This document shows positions 7,987 to 16,030 of a DNA stretch of 64,000 bases, piece after piece. Source of the DNA: Halobacteriovorax vibrionivorans (GTDB lineage Bacteria; Bdellovibrionota; Bacteriovoracia; Bacteriovoracales; Bacteriovoracaceae); NCBI RefSeq assembly GCF_003346865.1, contig NZ_QDKL01000003.1:558001-622000 (forward strand), given 5' to 3'. The notes under the pieces were generated by a model, which was not told where the DNA came from, did not search any database, and saw nothing but the letters and a program-made list of their open reading frames with translations. Made by a program: the position numbers and the translations under genes. The stretch's first letter is position 1; each line of letters begins with the position of its first letter.

Positions 7987-8501
7987 GCCTCACCTTCTTT
8001 CGTTTCTAATCTGGCCAGCCCTGTAATGCTTATCCCACACATAGTAAGAAGTGCGAGTAATTTATAGCTATCAAGTTTTACATAGAGGTTATGATAAGTT
8101 CTAAGCTTTTCTTCAAGAACTTGATATTCTTCATCAGTGTGAGTGTAATTAGATTTAGCAATATTTGTATCTCTGATACCAGGAGATAATGTCGTCGTAT
8201 AAACAATTGCTAGAACTAAAGTTGAAGCCGCCAGAACTTTAAGTATGATCGTTGCTTTTGATCCTTTCTTCTTATAAAGAATTGTAAAAAAGATAAGAGC
8301 AATGGCAAAGATCATCTCGATTATATTAAATGATGTAAATATAATCCCACCTAACGTTCCCGCTTCTTTAAGAGAGCTCACATTTCGAAAAATATTTGGA
8401 GCGGCGATAAAGTCAATAAATGCTGTGGCAAAAAACCATGCTAAGCAAATACCAAAAATTAAACTTAATAAGACGTGTTTCTTTTTCATTAATGATTTCA
8501 T
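7983..8501 (-). CDS. DUF4149-like four-helix membrane protein
   Basis: The 172-residue product has four predicted membrane helices, at about residues 10-32, 50-74, 84-103 and 147-165. AFIDFIAAPNIFRNVSS followed by GGIIF resembles the DUF4149/TMEM205 signature, in which a conserved Phe and a Pro-X-X-Phe follow the first helix. Function of the family is unknown. The start is uncertain: Met1 or Met5 are both possible and neither has a good ribosome binding site. The stop overlaps the hldD start by 4 bases. Confidence 0.7.
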   Translation of the reverse strand: MKSLMKKKHVLLSLIFGICLAWFFATAFIDFIAAPNIFRNVSSLKEAGTLGGIIFTSFNIIEMIFAIALIFFTILYKKKGSKATIILKVLAASTLVLAIVYTTTLSPGIRDTNIAKSNYTHTDEEYQVLEEKLRTYHNLYVKLDSYKLLALLTMCGISITGLARLETKEGEA

Positions 8502-8517
8502 AGAGAAATCATACCGA

Positions 8518-9258
8518 TTATTTCATGTGATGACGAGCAAGATATGGGTGCACGATTAACGCAACGGCCAAAATCCCAGCTTCAAAGAGAACAACAAGAG
8601 GTGCCCATAATCCCATCATTGTAATAACATCAGGAGGAGTTAGCATTGCTGAGACAAGAGCAAAGCCCACATAGACATAGCGTCGCATCTTTGCCAAAGA
8701 TTGCTTTGTTACAATTCCCATAAAGCCTAGAATAAGCATTACATTTGGAAGTTGAAATATAAGACCTAAGAACACTAATACCTTACTAGAAAGGACCAGA
8801 TAGTCTTTAAGTGCAATTGTTGCTTCAACATTTTGAACACCAAAGCTCATGAGAGTTTGGAAAGTTAAAGGAAAAACAATGAAGTAACCAAAAGATACAC
8901 CAAGTGCAAAAAGAAAGAGACCAATAACGATAAAGGGCTTTACGGCCTTTTTCTCATGATCATAAAGGCCTGGTGCTATAAATTTCCAAACTTGATAGAA
9001 CCAAAGTGGGCATGAAAGAATCACACTTGAATAGAAAGCAACTTGAAATTGAGAAAGAACTTTATCAAGAAGGCCTAAATAGACAACCTTTCCACCAGTG
9101 TCACCACCTAAAGCTTCTCTTAGGGGTGCTAGTAGGATTTCTTGAATTAAGTCTCCATAGGCATAACAAGCGACAAAGGCGGCCATAATAATAATTAATA
9201 TCTTTACCAATGCGCTACGTAATTCTTCTAAATGGTCGATCAAACCCATTTCTTTCAA
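8518..9258 (-). CDS. tatC: Sec-independent protein translocase TatC
   Basis: TatC is the six-helix receptor of the twin-arginine translocase that exports folded proteins. The 246-residue product begins with the family hallmark GLIDHLEELR at residues 5-14, contains PLWFYQVWKFIAPGLYDHEKK near 105 and AMLTPPDVITM near 206, and has six hydrophobic segments. The first codon may be TTG at 9258, with AGGG 6 bases upstream; the alternative is ATG four codons later. TatA/TatB are not in this window. It is probably the first gene of the operon leading through hldD. Confidence 0.96.
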   Translation of the reverse strand: MKEMGLIDHLEELRSALVKILIIIMAAFVACYAYGDLIQEILLAPLREALGGDTGGKVVYLGLLDKVLSQFQVAFYSSVILSCPLWFYQVWKFIAPGLYDHEKKAVKPFIVIGLFLFALGVSFGYFIVFPLTFQTLMSFGVQNVEATIALKDYLVLSSKVLVFLGLIFQLPNVMLILGFMGIVTKQSLAKMRRYVYVGFALVSAMLTPPDVITMMGLWAPLVVLFEAGILAVALIVHPYLARHHMK

Positions 9259-9331
9259 AACTTACCCTAGTTTTTAATTTAGTCTTAAAGTAAAATAATT
9301 ATACTGTATTAATTTAACATAACAAACGCGA

Positions 9332-9931
9332 ATGAAATACTTTTTAATTATCACTCTATTTTTCATATTTATGCCTGCACAAGCAAGTGCTCAGACAATT
9401 CTTCTTTGCCTTGGTAAAGAAGAAAGTTTCTATGCAAAAAAACACTACACTGGCCCAAAGTATCATCTAAATCAAATTATGATTAATGAGATTTCATCTG
9501 TTGGGAATCCAGAGTTAGCAGCAGGAAATTACAAGAAATATTGTACCCATCCAGAACAGAGCCCTTCTTTAAAACTTTTAAAAGCAATGACTTTAGGAAA
9601 GAAAGGACTTTTTAACTTTAAAGAAGATGAGGGTGATGCAGGCGTGCAATTTGCCATGGTAACCTATGATGAATTTAGAAAGAAATCCATCAAAGTTCTT
9701 ATGCAATATATGTCAAAGATTCAAATGCAAGCGGCAAGCGCTGACTGCCTGACAAAGAATATTCCAGGCCTTACTCAATTCTATTCTAGGTTTCGCTATT
9801 TGGAAGAAGAGATAGATTCAATTGCATTAAAAGGTTCAAAAGAAGACCTTCTACGTCTTTATGACTCACTTGAGAATATAGATCAGATCTTAAAGAAGTG
9901 CCAAAAGAAGCCAACGAAAGCAGTTAAATAA
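9332..9931 (+). CDS. Exported protein of unknown function (199 aa)
   Basis: The product starts with a clear Sec signal peptide (hydrophobic residues 3-15, cleavage near ASA-QTIL, residue 21). The mature part has four Cys (CLGKE, KYCTH, ADCLT, KKCQK), which could form two disulfides in the periplasm, and a Lys-rich C-terminus. I recognise no domain. It is divergent from tatC, lacks a good ribosome binding site, and its last 8 bases overlap the convergent Fe-S protein gene. Confidence 0.75.
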   Translation: MKYFLIITLFFIFMPAQASAQTILLCLGKEESFYAKKHYTGPKYHLNQIMINEISSVGNPELAAGNYKKYCTHPEQSPSLKLLKAMTLGKKGLFNFKEDEGDAGVQFAMVTYDEFRKKSIKVLMQYMSKIQMQAASADCLTKNIPGLTQFYSRFRYLEEEIDSIALKGSKEDLLRLYDSLENIDQILKKCQKKPTKAVK

Positions 9932-10622
9932 AAAACAAACTAATCGTCTTATCTTTTTGGGCCAAGAAGTCTTTTAATTTTAAAGATGACTCACTATCCT
10001 CATCTCCAACAACATAGAGATGATTTCCAACTAATCCTTCGACATCAATATCATTTAACTTATCCGTAAAAGGAAAGAGATCTTCTCTAAGAAAATCGAC
10101 TGGGCTCTTCCCTGCTACTTTTTCTTTTTTCATATTTAAAAAAGTAACTTCTGGAATCTTACGTTCGCTGCCTTGTCCTTTAAGCATTGGCCTAATATCA
10201 ACAGCACAACTACCACAACCTCCACCTGCTTTCGTTAAGTTTGTGATAGTGAGTAAGTCCTTTGCACCATTAGATATTAAGTTTTGTACTTCATTACGAG
10301 TAATTCCAAAACAGCGACAAAGAATTTCACTTGTATCAATAACAAGCCCTTGATTTGGATTAAAGTACATTAGAACTTCTTTATAGAAATCAAATAATTC
10401 GACTTTAAATCTCTCATCGTTTTGAAGGTAGCTTAGGATAACTTCACTTAGGGAAGATTTATTTTGTTGGACACTAGATAAGAGATCACCAAGATAATTC
10501 TTGAGTTCATCATTTTCGGTATCAATAAAGAATTCGCGAACCTGATTAAATTTCGAAAACCTTAATTCAATTAAGCAAGGCCTTTTAGTTCTTAAATCAG
10601 GTGCGATAAGTGAAGTATTCAT
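9924..10622 (-). CDS. BFD-like [2Fe-2S]-binding domain protein
   Basis: Residues about 100-140 form a bacterioferritin-associated-ferredoxin/NifU-middle-type [2Fe-2S] domain (Fer2_BFD): ILCRCFGITRNEV provides Cys-X-Cys, and AGGGCGSCAVD provides Cys-X2-Cys, spaced as in the family. The flanking N-terminal 95 and C-terminal 85 residues are not recognised; the N-terminal part has the two-halves look of a small alpha/beta domain. No signal peptide, so cytoplasmic. The gene begins 3 bases after map and is surely co-transcribed. A role in iron-sulfur or iron-storage handling is inference from the domain only. Confidence 0.8.
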   Translation of the reverse strand: MNTSLIAPDLRTKRPCLIELRFSKFNQVREFFIDTENDELKNYLGDLLSSVQQNKSSLSEVILSYLQNDERFKVELFDFYKEVLMYFNPNQGLVIDTSEILCRCFGITRNEVQNLISNGAKDLLTITNLTKAGGGCGSCAVDIRPMLKGQGSERKIPEVTFLNMKKEKVAGKSPVDFLREDLFPFTDKLNDIDVEGLVGNHLYVVGDEDSESSLKLKDFLAQKDKTISLFFI

Positions 10623-10625
10623 TTA

Positions 10626-11393
10626 TTAAGGATGAACCTCATCACTTCTTAATGTTAAGACTTCAAAACCAGAATCTGTAACTAAAATTGTATGTTCAAA
10701 TTGTGCCGATAATTTCTTATCACGTGTGATTACAGTCCAGCCATCTTTGAGAGTTTTACAGTCTTTAACACCCATATTAATCATAGGCTCAATTGTAAAA
10801 GTCATCCCCGGCTTCATCTCTGCGCCCTTTCCACGTTTTCCAACGTGAACAACTTGAGGATCTTCGTGGAATTCTCTACCGATTCCATGGCCACAATAAT
10901 CTTCAACTACTGAATAACCGTGATCGTGAGCTATTTCCATAATGGCCGCACCGATGTCACCAATATGACCACCTGGGCGAACTTGCTTAATTCCTTCAAT
11001 TGTACATTGGTATGTAATGTCAACTAGCTTCTTAGCTTCTTCACTTACATTACCTACAAGGAATGTTTTATTTGTGTCACCGTGAAATTTATTTAAATAC
11101 GTTGTTACATCAATATTTAAAATATCACCGTCTTTTAATACATCTTTCTTATTTGGGATTCCATGACAGATAACTTCATTAAGAGAAGTACAAACAGACT
11201 TTGGAAACCCGTGGTAATTTAATGGAGATGGGTACGCACCATTTTTTATAATATATTCATGACAAAGATCATTTAACTCTTCAGTACTTACACCAGGTTT
11301 AATAAATTGTTCGATATATTCTAAAGTCGAAGAAGCTAGCTTCGACGTTGCTCTCATAAGCTCAATTTCACGCTTTGATTTAATTGAAATCAT
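10626..11393 (-). CDS. map: Methionine aminopeptidase, type I
   Basis: Map removes the initiator methionine from nascent proteins. The 255-residue protein is of type Ia size. The five metal ligands are present: Asp in LNIDVT near 94, Asp in FHGDTNKT near 105, His in CGHGIGREFHEDP near 168, Glu in FTIEPMIN near 201 and Glu in QFEHTILV near 232; a substrate His is in NYHGFP near 60. GAGG lies 7 bases before the ATG. It is followed after 3 bases by the BFD-like gene. Confidence 0.96.
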   Translation of the reverse strand: MISIKSKREIELMRATSKLASSTLEYIEQFIKPGVSTEELNDLCHEYIIKNGAYPSPLNYHGFPKSVCTSLNEVICHGIPNKKDVLKDGDILNIDVTTYLNKFHGDTNKTFLVGNVSEEAKKLVDITYQCTIEGIKQVRPGGHIGDIGAAIMEIAHDHGYSVVEDYCGHGIGREFHEDPQVVHVGKRGKGAEMKPGMTFTIEPMINMGVKDCKTLKDGWTVITRDKKLSAQFEHTILVTDSGFEVLTLRSDEVHP

Positions 11394-11555
11394 TATTTAT
11401 CCTCTATTGTAAGTCCTTAAATATACATCCTTTTAACATAGAAAATACTTGGAAAGAATAGATACTACAAAAATTTTACAATCGGGAGGACATGTAGCGT
11501 TAAAAATGGCATAAATAAGCTGATTCAAGTTAACGTAAGTTAGGGAAATTATTAC

Positions 11556-13163
11556 ATGAATAATATTTTAACTACCATTTTTCTAAGTTTAGTCATCCTT
11601 CTAACTTCTCAGGTTCATGCTGAGCAGAATATGAAGTCCACAATCATGGCCCTCCATGAAATTGACGACAAGGTAAATCAGACAACATTTAACAAGTCTG
11701 GTGCATATGAAAAATTAGCGCAATATCAGAAGATTAATGAGCAAGCAAAGAAGCTAGAGGCCATAGCAAGACAATATGCGAATACTCTCCATAAAAGAGC
11801 TGTAAATAATCTTCCAATAAAGGGCGAAGATCTCTCGATTATGAGGGCCCTTATGAACTCAACTATCCTCTTATTAGAGAAGACGAGTTTATTTACAAAT
11901 ACATTCAAAACATCATCTAAAGTTAATGAAATCGCGACTGCCCAACAACGACTAGCAAGTCTAATCGTTAAAATTAATTATGTTAAATTATACCGATCAG
12001 CAGTTGAGATCTTCTTTAAGAATAACGAGGTAAAGAAAGTTGCGGTTGAAATTTTTAATATGATCAATAATCCAAAACAGAAAGCTGTTATGGAGAAGTT
12101 CTCAGAGATTCCACAAACAGATCAATTTGCACAAAGCCTGCAATTTGAAGCTAATCGTTTTGTGGATAATCACTACTACTATTTGAAGTTACTTAATCCG
12201 ACAGTAACAAAGGCCGTCGTAATATTAGAACAACACAATATTGAGCAAACGATACTAGGAAGAGCAATCCCAAAATTAAAGCTTCAAAATGTTGGAACAT
12301 GGTTTGTTGAAATCTGGAATCGAACGACAAACTTTGTATCAGGTCTTTTTGGAAACTTTGTTGGAGCAATTCGCTTTCGTCATGGTTACATGAAAAACCA
12401 TCAAGTTGCCGTTAATGAACTTTATAAAATTTTAAGACCGCTTGATATTATTGCTGAAAAAACACCTTTTGCGGCAACAGACTTTTTCATTCCAGGACAC
12501 TTTGGTCACATTGCCATCTATTTAGGAACTGAAGAACAATTAAAACAATACGGTTTATGGGATGTACCTCTTGTTCGCAAGTATCATCACCTTATCCGCC
12601 AAGGAAAAACAATTGTTGAATCGATTCGCCCAGGAAGCCGTATGGTTTCACTAGAGGACTTTCTAGAAATTGATGAAATTACAATTATTCGCGACCGAAA
12701 CATTCTTAATGATAAATGGCAAGCAAGAATGACTGCAGAAGTAGCACTTGAGCAGCTCTGGAAAGAATATGACTTTAATTTTGATATCTCAACTTTAGAT
12801 AAGGTTGTATGTTCAGAAGTTCCATACCATGCATTTGGTTATAAGCGATGGCCAACAAGTTATGTTCTGGGACGTCATACTATTTCACCAGATGAAATCA
12901 TTCAAAATGCTTTTACAAAAGGCTCTGGTGTCGATTTTATTTTATCACTTAAGGCAAAACGTGATCGTAGATTAAATCTTGTCTCTAAAGTTGAAATGGC
13001 TTCAAATCTTGATATCGATTACAATGCGCAAGAGGACCTTTTCACGAAGAAAGAAAAGAAATGTCGAACAGTTACGACATATCGCCATGCGAATAATCGT
13101 GCATCTCGTTACCATAGACGATGCACCACATATGATAAGCCTCTAATCTACAACGACCTGTAG
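11556..13163 (+). CDS. Exported YiiX/permuted-papain-like amidase (535 aa)
   Basis: A signal peptide ends near residue 22 (SQVHA-EQN). Residues about 25-280 are largely helical with coiled-coil character. The C-terminal half holds a permuted NlpC/P60-like (YiiX, PF05708) domain: RPLDIIAEK starts it near 298, HFGHIAIYLG near 318 carries the catalytic His, and DKVVCSEVPYHAFGY near 425 carries the catalytic Cys, His preceding Cys as expected for the circular permutation. The tail is Arg/Tyr-rich. Family members act on lipid-linked or peptidoglycan amide and ester bonds; the substrate is not visible here. A smaller relative lies at 30349-30942. Confidence 0.8.
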   Translation: MNNILTTIFLSLVILLTSQVHAEQNMKSTIMALHEIDDKVNQTTFNKSGAYEKLAQYQKINEQAKKLEAIARQYANTLHKRAVNNLPIKGEDLSIMRALMNSTILLLEKTSLFTNTFKTSSKVNEIATAQQRLASLIVKINYVKLYRSAVEIFFKNNEVKKVAVEIFNMINNPKQKAVMEKFSEIPQTDQFAQSLQFEANRFVDNHYYYLKLLNPTVTKAVVILEQHNIEQTILGRAIPKLKLQNVGTWFVEIWNRTTNFVSGLFGNFVGAIRFRHGYMKNHQVAVNELYKILRPLDIIAEKTPFAATDFFIPGHFGHIAIYLGTEEQLKQYGLWDVPLVRKYHHLIRQGKTIVESIRPGSRMVSLEDFLEIDEITIIRDRNILNDKWQARMTAEVALEQLWKEYDFNFDISTLDKVVCSEVPYHAFGYKRWPTSYVLGRHTISPDEIIQNAFTKGSGVDFILSLKAKRDRRLNLVSKVEMASNLDIDYNAQEDLFTKKEKKCRTVTTYRHANNRASRYHRRCTTYDKPLIYNDL

Positions 13164-13195
13164 TAAAGTAGTAAAAAACTTGCTAAATTAGAGGC

Positions 13196-14149
13196 ATGAC
13201 ATACTATCTCTATCGGCCAGAAATATCGAGTTACCAAGGTGAAAGCTTTCGTATAAATGAAAGAGATGCCCTTAGTAAACTAGGGATAAAGTACGTCGAC
13301 ACAAGTATAGAGATACCTGATGGAAAGAAAGTTATCGTTATTTCCACAAGCTACACTAAGAATGAAGAAATTGTAGAATCTCTTTCTCATGCAAATATCT
13401 CACTTTGGATTCACCCAAACTCTGGATATGATAATTTCAGTTATAAATTCATTAAAGAAGCTCAGTTTCCAATTATTCTAGGAAATGAAATAAGAGCAAA
13501 TGCCGTGGCCCAATTTTACATACAATCCCTGTTAAATCATCTCGGTAAGATTCCGATTACAAAAGAATGGGATGAATCGAGGCGGTTTCGACGTAACCTC
13601 TTAAACGAAAAGAATGTTCTAATAATTGGGAAAGGACCTATTGGCAGAAAAGTCGGCCACACGCTTGAAACACTGGGAAGCAGAGTCAATTACTACGATC
13701 CATACCAAGATAAGTCGCATAACAAAAAATACTTCGCGCAGGCTTTAAATACTACAGATATCCTTATTATGGCCTGTTCTTTAAATGAAAGTTCTCATCA
13801 CATAATTAATGAAGAAGTGTTCTCTCTTTTAAAAGAAGAGATCATTATAATGAATGCCGCAAGAGGAAAGCTTATTGACGGAGATCAACTTAATGATTTT
13901 CTAACTAAGAATCGTAAGGCCTTTGCCATCATAGATGTATTTGAAAAAGAACCAATCGAGTTTGCTACTTTTAAACATCTTTCTAATATAAAGCTTAGCT
14001 CTCATATTGCAGGTGTTTACAATGGAATAAATGAAGAAATAATTAATTTTGAAAAAAATATTATAAGAGAATTCATGCAAGATAACACTCTCAGTAAGTA
14101 CGAGAATGCTCAAATGAAGAATCGATTAAAAGGAAATCTCTTAATTTAA
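13196..14149 (+). CDS. D-2-hydroxyacid dehydrogenase family protein
   Basis: The 317-residue protein has the two-domain fold of D-isomer-specific 2-hydroxyacid dehydrogenases. The NAD-binding GxGxxG motif is VLIIGKGPIGRKVG near 140, an acidic residue follows in YYDPYQ near 165, NAARGKLIDGDQL near 223 carries the catalytic Arg, VFEKEPIEF near 246 carries the Glu, and SSHIAGVYNG near 268 carries the His. All three catalytic residues are thus present. Substrate is unknown. It starts 33 bases after the YiiX-like gene and ends 14 bases before the ureohydrolase gene, so the row is probably one transcript. Confidence 0.85.
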   Translation: MTYYLYRPEISSYQGESFRINERDALSKLGIKYVDTSIEIPDGKKVIVISTSYTKNEEIVESLSHANISLWIHPNSGYDNFSYKFIKEAQFPIILGNEIRANAVAQFYIQSLLNHLGKIPITKEWDESRRFRRNLLNEKNVLIIGKGPIGRKVGHTLETLGSRVNYYDPYQDKSHNKKYFAQALNTTDILIMACSLNESSHHIINEEVFSLLKEEIIIMNAARGKLIDGDQLNDFLTKNRKAFAIIDVFEKEPIEFATFKHLSNIKLSSHIAGVYNGINEEIINFEKNIIREFMQDNTLSKYENAQMKNRLKGNLLI

Positions 14150-14163
14150 ATAGGAATAACGAT

Positions 14164-15264
14164 ATGAGTAACAAAGAAAATTTACTAAACGACTACCTTT
14201 GTCCTCCCGGCTTTGGCGTTTTTACCGTCAATACTGCAAAAGAAAGAAAAGATAAGCTCACTCAATCCCTATACCAAAGTACAGAAACTTCGGAAATTGA
14301 GAAAAAATGGAGAAAAAGTTTAGAATCTCTTTCACAAAAAGATGGATGCGCTATTTTAGGTGTCGCATCTGATTGTGGTGGCGGAATTCAAAGAGGTGCA
14401 AATTGGGGACCATTATTTTTAAGAAATACACTCTTAGAAGATCATCAAGAAGTCTACAAAGCATGTTTTGACCTTGGTGATATCAGAGTTATTCCCCACC
14501 TACTTCACGATAAATATCTTAATGACGAAACAATTAAGAGTGCTCAAAATGCACTCTATAAAGGCAAAGAATTAAGTGTATCACCTTTAAGTATTGCAAA
14601 AGCAAGTGTTGATGAAGTCTTTAAATTCAATCAAAACCTTAAGCTCTTTAGTATTGGTGGTGACCACTCAGTAAGTTTCCCTCTTGTTAAGGCATGGATA
14701 ACAAACCGTCGCTCACTTGGTAAAAAAGTTGGCCTAATTCATTTTGATGCCCATACAGACTTATTACGTGAGAGACTTGGTATTGATTATTGTTTTGGTT
14801 CATGGCTTACACATGTACTGGATGACCTAGAAAGCCCTTCTCACTGTTACCAATTCGGTATTCGTTCAACTGGTAAAACAAAAGAGCATTGGGAAAAAGA
14901 ATTTGGAATCAACCAATACTGGGCAAAGGATGTGAAAGAAATAGGAGCAAAAGAGCTTGCTCTTAAATCAATCAAAGAATTACAAGAACAAGGCATCGAA
15001 GAAATATATATTAGCTTTGATATTGATGCTCTTGATGAGAGCGTAGCAAGTGCGACAGGAACTCCAGAGCCTGAAGGTCTTATGCCTCATGAATGTGCTA
15101 TAATGATCAAAGAGTTTACTAATGCATTTTCATTAACAGGTGCTGATATGGTTGAAATTGCTCCACTTGTTGGGCTAAGCGAACAAGGGTCCAAAACAAC
15201 ATTAGAAGTTGGTGCCGCAATGAGTGCTCTTATGATTGAGGCCATGACGAATGCCAATAATTGA
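14164..15264 (+). CDS. Ureohydrolase (arginase/agmatinase/formimidoylglutamase family)
   Basis: This is a binuclear manganese hydrolase of the arginase superfamily. Metal-binding motifs are complete: GGDHSVSF near 162, IHFDAHTDLL near 188 and ISFDIDALDES near 284. A Gly-rich PEPEGLM loop near 300 and an acidic EIAPLVG near 330 follow as in agmatinases. At 366 residues it is longer than typical SpeB (about 305) because of an N-terminal extension of about 60. Substrate (agmatine, arginine, formimidoylglutamate) cannot be assigned with certainty. It overlaps the aat gene by 14 bases. Confidence 0.88.
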   Translation: MSNKENLLNDYLCPPGFGVFTVNTAKERKDKLTQSLYQSTETSEIEKKWRKSLESLSQKDGCAILGVASDCGGGIQRGANWGPLFLRNTLLEDHQEVYKACFDLGDIRVIPHLLHDKYLNDETIKSAQNALYKGKELSVSPLSIAKASVDEVFKFNQNLKLFSIGGDHSVSFPLVKAWITNRRSLGKKVGLIHFDAHTDLLRERLGIDYCFGSWLTHVLDDLESPSHCYQFGIRSTGKTKEHWEKEFGINQYWAKDVKEIGAKELALKSIKELQEQGIEEIYISFDIDALDESVASATGTPEPEGLMPHECAIMIKEFTNAFSLTGADMVEIAPLVGLSEQGSKTTLEVGAAMSALMIEAMTNANN

Positions 15265-15955
15265 GTTTCCACCAGTCGATATAGCAGATGAACAGGGTCT
15301 TCTTGCCATCGGAGGAGACCTTCATCACGACTCTCTACTGCTTGCCTATCAAAGTGGTATTTTCCCTTGGCCAATTTCTGAAGAATATCCCCTTGCTTGG
15401 TTCTCACCACCGCAAAGAGGAGTTATCTTACTAGAAAACATACGATTTAATCGTAGTTTAAAAAAGTTTGTAAAAAAATGTAATTGGAAGATAAGTTTTA
15501 ACCAAGACTTTTTGGGAGTTATCAAAGAATGTCAAAAAGTACATGCCAAATCAAATGATGGAACATGGATAACAGATGAAATTATTGATGGTTATTACAA
15601 CTTCTACCACCAAGGTCTTGCTTATAGCGTAGAAGTAAAAAACGAAAATGGCGACTTGATAGGAGGACTCTACGGAGTGAAAATTGGACATTTCCTAAGT
15701 GGTGAGTCCATGTTTTTTAAAGAGACAAATGCTTCAAAGCTTGCACTCCTAGGTATCTTAAGTATTCTTATTGAAGAAGGCATACCATTTTTAGACACTC
15801 AAATGGTTACACCTATTACAGAATCATTTGGAGCAACTGAGATTCCTCGAATAGATTTCATAAAGGCGATCACCCCCTTATTTAACAAAGGTACTTTAAA
15901 TCTTCCAACAACATCAATAAAAGCAAGTGATATAGCTATTAAGCTTTCTTTTTAG
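15251..15955 (+). CDS. aat: Leucyl/phenylalanyl-tRNA--protein transferase
   Basis: Aat adds Leu or Phe from aminoacyl-tRNA to N-terminal Lys/Arg, making bacterial N-degrons for ClpS/ClpAP. The 234-residue protein shows the family signatures: EQGLLAIGGDLHHDSLLLAY near 14, SGIFPWP near 35, WFSPPQRGV near 50, GTWIT near 105, GGLYGVKIGHFLSGESMFF near 140 and DTQMVT near 180. Length is normal. The ATG at 15251 lies inside the end of the ureohydrolase gene, indicating translational coupling. Confidence 0.95.
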   Translation: MPIIEFPPVDIADEQGLLAIGGDLHHDSLLLAYQSGIFPWPISEEYPLAWFSPPQRGVILLENIRFNRSLKKFVKKCNWKISFNQDFLGVIKECQKVHAKSNDGTWITDEIIDGYYNFYHQGLAYSVEVKNENGDLIGGLYGVKIGHFLSGESMFFKETNASKLALLGILSILIEEGIPFLDTQMVTPITESFGATEIPRIDFIKAITPLFNKGTLNLPTTSIKASDIAIKLSF

Positions 15956-16030
15956 TATTAATAAATAATGCTAATCTTTTTAAAAATATTAAGATACGAG
16001 ACTTTCTTTTATAAATCGACTTTTTTAAAA

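Noticed and set aside
15087..15410. 107-residue minus-strand frame across the ureohydrolase-aat junction
   Set aside because: Both plus-strand genes have conserved motifs through this stretch; no family resemblance or ribosome binding site for the antisense frame.
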